Positions 29,533 to 61,836 of a stretch of DNA of 64,000 nt are shown here, one piece after another; the first letter of the stretch is position 1; each line of letters begins with the position of its first letter. Origin of the DNA: Rotaria sordida (lineage: Eukaryota; Rotifera; Eurotatoria; Philodinida; Philodinidae); contig CAJNOL010000215.1 in the NCBI GenBank assembly GCA_905250125.1, positions 124,001-188,000 of the forward strand, in the 5' to 3' direction. The position numbers and the translations under genes were made by a program. Under the pieces are notes generated by a model that ran no database searches, was not told where the DNA came from, and was given only the letters and a program-made list of their open reading frames with translations.

Positions 29533-30191
29533 TACAATTTCAATTAGTTAGACAAAAAATAAATAAATAAATGAATGCGTATGCAAGAGACAATGTAGAA
29601 TAAATAACTAAACAGATCAACATATGATATGATTGGTACATTATTTAATAAGAAAAAAAAATTTTTTTTATTATTAAATTAAAAGAAAATATGTAGAGTA
29701 TTTTTTTTATGCTTTTATTTCGTTTGAAAAAATTAAAAAAATTTTATGGCAGCACAATCAATGTTAAATTATATTTGATTGTAGCACGAGGCTTTTTGGC
29801 CTTAATCTGGTACCGGATGTATGGTAGACAAATAAAAAAAAAATCCTTGATGATATTCCCTCCCACGGCCTTGTGTGATCTTCAGATCTGATTTTTTTTA
29901 TTCATAAAGACATTAGTCTCCTACAGCTATTTTTCTAATATTTTCTTTTATTTAGGTATGTCCTATTCACTCTTGAGTAATTGGTTATTGGTTCTTTCCA
30001 TATTATAATGTTTTGTGATGATCTTCTATGTAAGTTTTTCTTCGCTTTTTTTTTCTTCTTTTCTTCTTTTGCTCTACGTTATGGACAATTAATTATATCT
30101 TTTTTTTTCTTTTAGTTTCCTATTATTGTCATTCCATATCTATTTATCAAAACATTCTAGCAATAAAGTCTTGATAAAAACATTAAATACG
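29533..30191. promoter_or_regulatory. Shared upstream region of two divergent genes
   Basis: Only 659 bp separate the start codons of the RBM5/10-type gene (minus) and the calcium-channel gene (plus), so both promoters and 5' untranslated regions must lie here or overlap it, unless non-coding 5' exons lie elsewhere. The sequence is AT-rich with T runs. I see no clear TATA box or other element that I can defend. Confidence 0.4.
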
Positions 30192-47628
<17,437 letters not shown>

Positions 47629-50600
47629 TTTAACGAATTCCTTTATTTTGTTTTTTGGTTTATGTTTACCGGTGCTCATTTTCTTTGTCGATTTGCATGA
47701 TTGTTGTCTTCCAGATATAAAAAAAATGTATGTCCGTCAATATGATTTCCTTTTAATGTACAGTGTTCTATTCCAGATAGATCGTAGATATTATAGATTC
47801 GTATATATATATATATATATATATATTTATTTATTTATATATTTGTATTTGTATGTGTAATTGTCACCAAGAATATTTTCCAAAAGTTTATTTTTTTCCT
47901 TTTTTTTGTTGATATTAAAAGAAAATAATGGAAAACTTCTTCTCTTTCTTGGTTGGTTGTTTGTTTGTTCAATTTATTATTATTTTCACATTATTGTTCG
48001 ATTTATTTCTGGAAATTCTGTCTTTTTTTGTCTTTTTTTTTCAAACAATATACATGTCATGGAAGATAAGAATAATAATAGCCTATAAAAATAGAAATTG
48101 ATAATTGCTATGGATGATTTTTATCATGTCAACGATTTACCACAGCTACGATGATCGAATGGTTGAGACTTTAAATTTGAAATCTAATATGATTTTTATG
48201 CGTAGGTTTGAAGTAAACTATTCATATGTTATTATTCTTTGAAGTGCTAAGTATTAGAATAAAAAAAAATATTTTGAAATGATAATATTTAATTCAATCT
48301 GATTCCCAGCGGTTGTTTTCTTTTTTGGTTTTTTTTTCCATTAAATATGAATAATTCGCAAACATCTACTCTTAATCTGTTTTGTTTATTAATAAAATAA
48401 ACATTCATTCATCTATCTTCTTGTACGTATCGAATATACAACAACAACAACAACTTTATCAGTATAGAGAAGCAATAACAGGTGGTGGGTGGAAATGCCA
48501 GTGTCTCATTTTTCTGCTAGATTACCAACCCTTTATCACTGGGTTCTCAGCATGACAACCCATAATAAACGTCATATAAATATGCAAGAGAAAGAAAAAA
48601 AGAGAACGACAATACGATAAAGTGACGATATTTTTGCGACGATTCTCTCTGTTATAGGATAGTGAATAAAAAAAAAATAATAATAATACAAGATAAGTCC
48701 GTATTTTTTTCTCCTTTTTTTTTGCTTTCTACTTTTATTCGTTTATGTTTTTTCCTGTTCTGCCCCAAGTTGAGATATTAGTAGAAAAAAAATAACAACG
48801 ATCGCGAACAATCATTTGCGGTTACAAGAAATTTTCGAATTCCCCGAGATCCTTTCGTTCTTCATTTGCCAACAGCAAAAAAAACAAGCGAACGCGACAA
48901 GAAAACAAAATTAGGCATAGACATTTTTTTCTGTCACTTATTAGTAAAAGCCAACAAAAAAGTATCACGATAAAACTCGACGATCTTAAATGTAAGTCAT
49001 TTTTTCTTAATAGATCTATCCTAGTGAATTCTAGAACAATAATGTCATATTCATGTACGTACATCTATATATATATATATACATCAGAGAAGTATTAGTT
49101 AAATATTGAATACTGATGTCTAATGACCTTATCCTATATTATGAGAGTTTAGTTTCATAAAAATGTCAAACTTTTTCATTTATTCGTTTGTTGGCCTTCA
49201 CATTTACTCACATTGATGCGAAACCTTCAGTTTTTTTTTTATGCAACGTATGCTGTATGTATGAAGGCGGAGTGAATAAACTAAGGTGATGGCAGCAGCT
49301 TGAGTTTCAGTAAATAAGCAATCAAATGACTTTAATCCATATATTGCCATTCTGTCATATGCGCACATCGAGGCATATATAGTGAAAGCTACTAATCCTT
49401 TGTGAATGCATTCATATAGTTTTATCATAACAAAAAACAACAGCGAAATGAGTTATGTAAATTGAGAACAGTATATGATGTGAGTTCTTTTTTTTTTCTT
49501 CTTCTTTTCTTTCGTTCTTTCATTTCGAAACAAAGACTATTTGATTTGTTATTGCTCGTCTCATCGTATTAAATTATGAAGTAGTCACTTGTACACATAA
49601 TGCTCGACGATTGAATATTGATGTAAAGCAATGATGCAATGAAATATTCTGTCTCTTCTTATTCTTCTCGGTTACTGTTATTTTACTAAGCCATTTATAT
49701 CTAAAATTATTCGAGTCAAATATTTAAACCAAATTAATATGAGAACGAACAATTGTTGGCGTTTAATACACATAATATAATTCCGGTCGTATACTATTTC
49801 CGTCTATTTGCTTCTCCTTTTTCTTCTTTTTTTGTTTTTTTCCTAATATTTTTCATTCTAAGAATCGGATGATGACCGCTCTCCTCATTTTTATTTATTT
49901 TGTTTCCATCTTCTTTGTAATAGTATATTCGGTTTAAAGTAGACAACGTTAACAATACCCTTTTGTTTATTAACATAACATTCGTAGACGTATATGTTTA
50001 TGTCTAGCTATGAGCCATACTCAATGACTATAGTCTATCAATCTAATCCTATTGATCGCCTTGCATTGCCTATACTTGTCATAGATCATCAGGCATGGTA
50101 ACTGTTGTGATAGGTTGAGTGTTTCTTTTTTTCTTTTTTCTTACAATTGTATATTTGACTAGAGAGAGACAGAGAGAGAGAGAGAAAGAGGAGAGAAAAA
50201 AAAGAAATAAAGAAGAAAAAAAAAGAACGGAAGAAACCAAAGAAATCAATGTACGTTATTTCCGAGCTGGAGCCAATTCTTTTCTTTTATCGTGTTGCTT
50301 TGCTTGCATGTGTATTTTATGAGATGGCAAAGGAAAAAGATTGAAGAGTAGAAGAGAAAGAGAAGAAAAATATAATGAAGGAAGCAAGAAGCAAAATCAG
50401 CTAGAAAAATAGGTTGCTCACATATATATGCATACCGTTTTTTGCCCGTAGTCATACTCAACGCATGAGTTTGTTTCAGTAATAGAGAATGATGAGGAGC
50501 GACAGAAAGAGAAAAGGAAACAAACAAACATACAACACAATTTATGTGTGTGTGTGTGTGTGTGTGTGTATGTATGCGTATGTGTGCCAACTAAAAACGC

Positions 50601-50996
50601 AAAGAATAAGTAGGAGCGATTGTCGTTTGCTTGCGCGCGCCGATTAGACATATGTTATCAGCGTACCCGTAACGGAAAAAAGAGTACTTCTCTCCTCCTC
50701 ATCTCCTCGTCAAAATAAGGGTGGTGGCATCAGCGAAGAGGTTGTTATTGGCATAAACAGACATGATGGTACTATTGCTTCTATTTTCCTTCTTTTCTCC
50801 CTCTCCTCCTCACTTAATACTCTTACTCTTGTTACATTCAATTCATACATACATATACATATTGGTGTTCATTTGCTCATTAATTCTAGACATTGGTTTT
50901 TTTTCTTTCGGCGTTGATTGATGTAATCGATTAAAACTAGATTAAAATTGTATGTGACTACGTTAGTAACTAATACAAAATCGGTGACACAGGAAA
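47629..50996. other. Intergenic DNA between the calcium channel and the small heat-shock protein
   Basis: It contains a TA microsatellite at 47802-47826 and a TG microsatellite at 50544-50569, with GA/T-rich stretches. The 3' untranslated region of the channel gene and the promoter of the next gene must lie at its ends. I see no coding region. I looked for tandem GAA/TTC heat-shock elements near 50.7-51.0 kb and could not identify a convincing one. Confidence 0.5.
50544..50569 (+). repeat. TG microsatellite
   Basis: A simple dinucleotide repeat of about 13 units in intergenic DNA. It lacks the GGG interruptions of the telomere-like tract at 18.9 kb. Confidence 0.9.
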
Positions 50997-52775
50997 ATGA
51001 GTAACGATCAATATTATCCACATCATCCACGTACGATTATACCCGTGACGGTAAATCCAAATGATGATCAACGTTTTATACGTTTTCGTTCATCTAATAC
51101 ACCATCAAATGATACACATGATCGAATGAGTACACGCATGCGTGAGTTTGAAGAAGAATGTCGACGATGGCGAGAAAATTTTTTTAATGAACCAAGATCC
51201 GATTCAAATAGATTTCCTTCATCATCATTAACACATACAAGACCAAGAATGCATCTTGATTTTCCTGATTTTCCAGAATTTGGTAGTATTGATTGGCCAA
51301 CATTTCGTGGATCAGCACCAGGTTTTAGTTCATCATCTGGTGCAGCCCATCGATCATTTATTGAAGAAGATAATGATGGAAGAAAAAAATATAAAATTCA
51401 ATTTGAAATTGGTAAGCAAAACAAAACAAGTGTTCTTTTTTTTTTTTTGCTTATTCTTTTAAAATAATATTGGATTATATCATCTACAGGTGAATTTCGA
51501 CCTGAAGAATTAAATGTTAGAGTTGAAGGTCGTATGTTAATTGTAAAAGGTGAGCGTCAAATAAAAGCTGGCAATGCAACTGAATCAAAACAATTTAATC
51601 GTGAATTAACAATACCAGAATTTATTGATGTTAACACTTTACAATCATATTTATCTGATGATGGAATACTTACTATGGAAGCACCTGTTATTTTAGATCG
51701 TGTTTATAATAGTTCAGGTTCATCAGCATTAACATCATCAAATCCAAATCGTATTGTTGATACGACATTTACTAGCGGACGACAACCATTATCGAATTAT
51801 GGCTATGGTGGTAATACTCAAGCAAATTCATATTCATCAACATCATCAGCATCATCATTTCGACAAGACGGTCCTAGTTTTCGTGAAACAAGTAGCTTTA
51901 ATCGAAACAGTCCATTACGTGATCAATATTCATCAACAAGTTCAGCATCAACTCTTATTGGTGGTAATAATAATCCATCATCGGGTACATTTTCAACATT
52001 TACACCAAAACAAAATTATTCAACTAATGATGGGATAAAAAATGTAACATATAAATTTGATTTAAATCAATTTGCACCTGAAGATATAGGTATACAAGTT
52101 AATGATACAATGTTAAAAGTAACAGCTGTTAAAGAAGAACGTAATGGACGTAATTCATCTCAGCGTGAATTTCGACGTGAAATTGGTAAATTGATTTTTT
52201 TCTATTCTTTGTTTTTCTTTTTTTTACTAATTTCAAAATTCATTTCATAGGTTTACCTGATGGTGCTGAACCAAAAAATTTAACAAATACATTAAGTGCT
52301 GATGGTGTTCTAACAATACAAATTCCTGTACGTGATTATCGACCACCCTTAACACCTAGCTATCGCTCACAACAATATAGTTTACCAGCAAATGTTACTA
52401 CAAATGATTCATATTCGTTTGGAGATCAACAACTTAAACTTACATTTGATTTAAGTGGTTATAAACCCGATGATGTTAGTGTTAAAGTTAATGATAATGT
52501 ATTAAAAGGTAATTTTTACTTTTTTTTTAATTTAATATTCAAAAAAAATTCAATTTGTTGTTTTTTTTTTGTTTTTAGTTCAAGCTTCTCATGTTGATAC
52601 TACAGCTGGTAATCAAATTAATCGTGAATATATGCGAGAATATGTATTACCAGATTTGGTTGATGTTGATAATTTACGAGCTAAAATGAGTGAAGACTCA
52701 ACACTTACTATTGAAGCACCCATACCCCATGATCGTGTATCTGCACTCAATCGCCAAATTAAGATTACGCAATAA
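50997..52775 (+). CDS. Small heat-shock protein with three alpha-crystallin domains
   Basis: Four exons (50997-51411, 51490-52185, 52251-52508 and 52579-52775) sum to 1,566 nt, exactly in frame, giving 521 residues. A ~125-residue N-terminal region is rich in Arg, Asp and Phe (HLDFPDFPEFGSIDWP). Three alpha-crystallin repeats follow. The first contains FEIGEFRPEELNVRVEGRML and ends DGILTMEAPV. The second contains FDLNQFAPEDIGIQVND and ends DGVLTIQIPV. The third contains FDLSGYKPDDVSVKVNDNVL and ends DSTLTIEAPI. A Ser/Thr-rich linker separates the first two. Small heat-shock proteins are ATP-independent holdases that bind unfolding proteins. Most have one domain, and two-domain forms are known in flatworms. 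An I-x-I-like tail motif (QIKI) lies at the C-terminus. Confidence 0.92.
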
Positions 52776-52835
52776 AACAAAACAACAAAAAAGAAAGAAT
52801 TATAACTATCCACAAAAACATATATATACTTCCTT

Positions 52836-52871
<36 letters not shown>

Positions 52872-55380
52872 TCCTAGTCATCTCATGCTTTGTCTTTGTC
52901 TATGAATCAGCTGCATTTAGTTCCGGCTGTATCCGTGGGTATTTATAAGTTAGACAAGATTGTGCTATATAGTGTTTATCCTTCCACTTATTTTTCGTTT
53001 TTGTTTTTTATCACCTAATCGAGAGTATCGTAGTGTCTTACATCGAACAGTGTTAATTTGCCATACATTTTTTTTTCGTTCTCAGCTTGAAATTTCTTTT
53101 TTTCTTGATTTTTTTGTTCATTTTTTTTTTCTTCTTCTTGTTTTTTTATTCCTAATGTACCTTGCTGTGTATCGAAAAAAAATATTCATTTTTTTTCTTG
53201 TTTGTTTCGATTATGATTGTTCATTTCTGCATATTTGAATTGAACGATTTGTTTTATTACACCTAGCGAGGGATATTTTATGCAGAATATTTTCTATTTG
53301 CACTATTTCAATCATTATTTGTTGAGCGATATGGACTGTTTTTTTTCTCGATACAATAAATTGCCCGTTTTATTCTTGAAAATAGTATTGTTTTCTGATA
53401 GAAAGATGTTTATCAATGATTTCCTATGAATTTTATCTTTGCTTCTAACGAAGCGAAACTTAATAGAAATAATTTATTTAATTTGTTAGATCTATTTTTT
53501 TTTTCGATACTATAAAGATACTATTTATAGAATGAATCAATTTTTAGTTTGATATAAAATGCGCAATACTTTGAAAGGATTTTATATGTATTATAAAGGA
53601 GATGACAACATGATTTCAATATTATATATAAATTTCAAAAACAATTATAAAAAATAGAAATAATTCCATAATTGAATGTGACTGTAATGAAGATTTGATT
53701 AGAATGATATATATATATATATATGACATCTATTTTAGATTCTAGTAAATGTTCGTTACAAACAAATTTCTCATAACTTTGTCAAAAACTATTGACGTTA
53801 GGTTTTCAAACGAAAATAATTAATAAATGAACGATCAACTACAAATAAAAAACGCATCAAAGAATATGTTGTCTTCAAGCCAATCTCTCGAATCTATTGA
53901 CAAAAAAAAAAAACTCAGTAATTCAGTCGTAAAAAATGATTATTTTCATCAAGAACAAATTCCAATGTGCTGTTAAATATGACCATAATCTAAATATTTA
54001 CTTTCGAAATCGAAAACCTCGACATAAACACGATCAAATATATGATCAATTTCAAAGTAAATTTAGAATAAATATTTTTTTTTTGTCATATCAATATAGA
54101 ATATTATTTCATCATATAATATGATAAAATAAGAAGATTTGCTTAATATAAGATTCAATTCGATATCCTTTAAGTACAACTAAATGAAAAGTACAATCAC
54201 CATATATTATAATATATTCATTAAAATAAAGAAAAATCGATGAAGCTCTTAAAGAGTTACATTATATTAGAGATACTCTATCAGCGTAAATTTCACTATG
54301 TAGATTATGATTCTATTCTCTTTCTATTTATTCAAATATTGAATATATTCATTTTTGAAAAATGCGTAAATAAAAAAATTTTGAACAGTAGAATTATTCA
54401 TTGTTTATAGGATATAATTCAATTGAATTTACTTTTTTTTTATATCAATAAAATTATTCATGTCGAATGAATGAAAGAAAAATAAAATATATGCATTTTC
54501 TTTGTCAACTGTTATGCAATATGCATATAAATTATGAAAACTTTGATTTACATAATTTATGACCAAATATTCTTCTCTCATATATATTCAATCAACTCAC
54601 TAGTTAATAAAAAGTATTATTGATTTTGAATTATATTCACACAATATTCGACTATCATCGAATTGTCTTCTATATATGTCAATATTTTACTTTATGTTAT
54701 TAATAATAACTTGAAATTATTCATTAGTAAAAATAACTTATAATTTCATTTAGAAAGTCTTGTATGATTTTTTTTTCATAGATGCGTTAAAAATAATGAT
54801 TAATGAACATTTGATCTATTGTAATCTACATAGAATATTTTTAATGAGATTTAACATAATCTTTTTCATTGTTTAAATAATGAAATAAAGTAAACAAAAC
54901 ACAATATTTCTACAATACTTGAGAAAAAAGAATTTAGTTTTGTTTTTTAACAAAAAACAATTAAATTAATTAATAATAGCCTTGAACATTAATCATCGAA
55001 ATATTTTCTAAAATTTTTATCATACAATATAGATGTATTGCAATATAGGTAACATAAACATTATCAGTTACGAATATTGTTATTTAACAAAATAAACAAA
55101 TAATAATTATCAATAAGCCATGCTCTAACATCATTTTTCATGTTTTTTTATTTGTTTCATTAGCTATACTAACGATCGTTCTTAATATTCTTCATCGAAT
55201 ACTAATCGTTTCATTTAATGATGATGATGGATATTGACAAGAAACTATTCATCTTTTTCTTATCTAGCAGATATCAAACAAAAAAATCAAATGATCTGAA
55301 GGACACTGTTTATCTTTTTAATGGCTCACAAAAAGAAACATAGCGAATAACAATAACAAAAAAACAAGAAAGCATACGGT
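52776..55380. other. Intergenic DNA between convergent genes
   Basis: A CT microsatellite occupies 52841-52868, just after the heat-shock gene stop, and a TA run lies near 53705-53723. T-rich 3' sequence extends to about 53250. The rest is strongly AT-rich, with no repeat arms or coding region that I could support. Confidence 0.5.
52841..52868 (+). repeat. CT microsatellite
   Basis: A CT repeat of about 14 units, 66 bp after the heat-shock gene stop and probably within its 3' untranslated region. Confidence 0.9.
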
Positions 55381-56279
55381 TTACATGTATGTTTGAAGAC
55401 GTTCTTTAGATGTAAGCAATACATATAATGATGATACTCCAAAACCATATAAACTTCCTCGTAGAGCACCTTTTAAACCAGCTGTTGATCGATATAATAG
55501 ACCAGTTAGACTACCACTTGCTACTGTATTTAATTCATCATCAATACCACGTGTCCAACTAATACCTGTACCAATTAAACTATAAATAAGTGCTTCAAAG
55601 AAAAAAATGCAAAAATATTTTTTCAAATCATTTTCATCAATCGAAAAACAAAATCTCACCAATAGAACCCATAGCAGAAGCCGTTGTAGCACCTTGACGT
55701 GCTATATAATTAATAATTCTAAAAGCAAAAAAACATCACAATAAAAAAAAAGAAAGAAAATTCTTTAATTCTAAACTTACGATGAAGTTCGTACAGATCC
55801 AGTTAAAACTCGAGTTTCACGAATACCTCGATAAAGTCCTGATATACTACCAATCATACTACCTAGAAAAACAACAAAATAAAGAAATAAAATTTATCTT
55901 ATCGTTTAATTTTTCTTTCTCATTTTCTTCACCAGAAATAACAGAACCACCAATTGTAAAAAACATTAATTCAAGTCGACCCCGTTTTTCTTTTTGTCCT
56001 TCAGGTAGAATAAATTGCGAACCATTCTAAAATTATTCTTTGTATACAATTCTTCTATATGAAAAAGATCTATTTACTGGATTTAATAATTTTGGATCAA
56101 AATTCAAATATGGTGATAATGAATTCATACCAGGTGTAGAATGAACTAATAAAAACAAATAAAAAGTTTAATTTTCAAAAAAAAAAGAAAACTCCTTTAA
56201 TATGTTATTATCTACCAGGTACTGATTCATTCATTTTATGATTTCCAAATAGATTAAAACCATGTTTATTTGAATCCAT
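55381..56279 (-). CDS. TIMM23: Mitochondrial inner-membrane translocase subunit TIM23
   Basis: Six exons, in transcription order: 56279-56216, 56145-56078, 56026-55933, 55862-55781, 55718-55660 and 55592-55381. They sum to 579 nt (192 residues), close to the ~209 of human TIMM23. The N-terminal ~70 residues are hydrophilic, as expected for the intermembrane-space domain (SPYLNFDPKLLNP). Hydrophobic Gly-rich segments follow: FFTIGGSVISGSMIGSISGL, GATTASAMGSIGALIYSLIG, the VASGSLTGLLYRSTAGLKGA block and SLYGFGVSSLYVLL. The signature GLYRGIRETR after the first segment and the GxxxG-type helices fit TIM23. The protein forms the presequence translocase channel with TIM17. It is convergent with the heat-shock gene. 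Confidence 0.93.
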
Positions 56280-56700
56280 TCGAGTCTGGAAAAAAAAACA
56301 CAAATAAGAATTAATTATCAAATAGTTTGTTTTATTTTATTTTTCTTATAAATAGATATGTATAATTGATATAAATCAAACAAATAATTTTTTAAAAAAC
56401 AAACAATTATTGATATTCCCGAAATGAATATTAAAAGGTAAAATACAAAAACAAAACGATTAACTAACAAATTATCAAATACAAAAAAAAACCAACTGCT
56501 TGAGACTTTTGATGAAATGCTTCTATTTCGTGTTTTTTTTTTTTTTGGTATTAATCTATTTTATATAAAATAGTATCTAAATACATGATTGAAATAAAAT
56601 AAAACGAAAATTTTTTATCAACAAAAACAAAAAAAAAAATAAATAAAAATATATCACACACAAATAGATATTAATTGAGAAAGTAGAGACGTAATGTATG

Positions 56701-59544
<2,844 letters not shown>

Positions 59545-61836
59545 TAGATATTATTTGCATTCACAGAGATGTTTTTTTTTCTTACATACGGTCTCTATGT
59601 CTTCAAACAAGCACACAATTCAATGTATGTACTTTGTTTGCATGGTCACACTTTCGGTTTTTTTTCCGTTTTAGTAATGCGTTTTATATGTACAGTACGA
59701 AAAAAAAATCACTGTCGACGACGATCACTGTAGAAATAAAGTAAGGAGAAGAGAAAAAAATGAGTAAAGTAACGATTTTGTTTTTTTTTATAGCAGCTGC
59801 TGCAGCTTCTTTTTTTTTCTTTGATAATAGTAAATAAATCTTTGCACGTTGTAATTTTTCTTTCACCTATATGCGTCAATGTTACAATAAGACATCACTC
59901 ATTATTATAATGAGCACCTTTATATCTTCTTCTATAACAAATTAGTCATTTGTTTTTTTTCTTATTTTATTAGTAATCGTTTGTTTAATGTAGGCGTTTG
60001 TGGTGGCGTCATTGATTATGTAAAGGACAGACGAGATCTTATTTAAATCTATCATTAAGTATATTACAAGGAAAAACAAAAAGAAAAGGTTCAATGTAAT
60101 TATTTACCTTTTATTTTTATTCAACGCATCGGCTTGATCATTGATCAGTTTTCGATGACCATATGATCTAAAATTGAACAAAATAAAATCCAATTGCCCC
60201 CTTCGTTTTTTTTTCTTCATCTCCTTCATACATAGTAAATACCCGAGAATAGACAGAACGCAAATATAATGATAATACGCTCTATGTTCTTTTTTTTTTC
60301 TTCTTCTTATTCGAGCACATGCTCATATTGCTTGTGTGCTCTTTGTATTACGAGATTTAATATTTGACATTGAATGTGTACAATTCCCTTGGATTCTCTT
60401 TCGCTCTTTTTTTTTTAAAGCTAGATATCAATGAAAAAAATATGTTTGATAAAATATACGAGAAAGATCAAAGGAAGAGAAAAACTTGACAATCGATATT
60501 CGTCACTTTTTTTGACAAAAAAAAAATATGACACACCCTTGCTCTTTCGTTAAATATGCGTCAGGAAAAAGAAAAGAATGAAGAATGAAAACGAGCTCAA
60601 ATTCAATATGATAATGTCTATTGTCCCGACTGCAAACCTTGACCTTCTTTAAGCATAATATCATTTTTGTTGTATTCATAGCGGATGTTGCGTTACCTCG
60701 ACAGATAGCAAACATACTTCTAAGAATAATAAACAAATCTAGAATATACATATTAGAAAAAAAAAACGAGCCAAGAGAGAAAAGAGAAAGAGAAACGTAA
60801 TGGCCTCTAAATATCATCTTGACTATTGTTTTAATGAAGCACTTAGAAAAAAAAACTTTTGAAAAAATTAGTAAAAGTAATAATCTATGAAAAATAAATG
60901 TTCTAGAAGAAAAAAGTCAAATAAATTTTATATGATGCCATAGAAAGCTATTAAATTAATTAAAAGGTTAGAATAGTAATACATTCTGAACATTAGAAAT
61001 TTTACTTTTGAAACATTTTATTGGTAGTAAATTTGTACGAATATATCTTACATAGAGAATAGGAGATGTCACTATTGAACAGTTTAAAAATCAAGTATTG
61101 ATTTAATAAAACTTTCTATTAAGAAGTTTCAATCGAATAAAACAATAAATCATTCTTCTCTAACGCTTCGATTGACGTTTTCCTTCTATTCTCACATACT
61201 ACACAACACAAATCAATTAAATTGCAACTACGGATGAATAGTGAACAAAAAAATTCTTTTACATTTATCACTCGAAAATTTCCCAATTTTTTCATTATGT
61301 TCCATATTCATGTAAGGTTTAAATCTAAAAAATCAGTATACGTATTATAATTCCTTCTCAATTTGTTGTTTATGTATTAAAAAAAAACAGTTATTCGAAT
61401 ATTCGCCAGTTTTTTATGAAACTCAGACATATTTTCGAAGAAAATAGTGACTGTAAGTTTAAATTTGAGACTTCTGCAGCTACTTCCTAGTTCTAACAAC
61501 AGAAGGAAGGGAAGCTAACGATTATTGGGTACATTTTCCTAGCAACGGAAAAAGATGCATCAGTAACAATAGTGCTTAGATCATTCTGAAACTTCCTAGA
61601 ATCTTCCAAAATATTCTACGTATCTAAGACTTCTACTGTAGATTCTAACTATTAGTTTAAATATTTCGGATGTTGTGTTTTAATGCAACGAAAGAATCAT
61701 AGTGCAAGTATCAATCAGTAGAGTGTTGGTATTATTGATCTAGGAGTATCAGAATAAGACAAACGTAGAAAAGTATGAACTAATTGTATTTTTTTTGCAA
61801 CTCTTGTCTATTTATTATTTCATATGGTCAGTTGAT
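59545..61836. other. Intergenic DNA upstream of the kinase; no gene seen
   Basis: AT-rich, with T runs near 59785-59815 and 60290-60300. It must contain the kinase promoter at its left end and the 3' untranslated region of the CFAP251-like gene at its right end. The 104-codon open frame at 60503-60817 is low-complexity and unsupported. Confidence 0.45.

Noticed and set aside
50700-50996. Heat-shock elements upstream of the small heat-shock gene
   Set aside because: No convincing array of alternating GAA/TTC pentamers could be read by eye.
60503-60817. 104-codon minus-strand open frame upstream of the kinase
   Set aside because: Low-complexity Phe/Leu-rich sequence crossing homopolymers. No features of a real gene.
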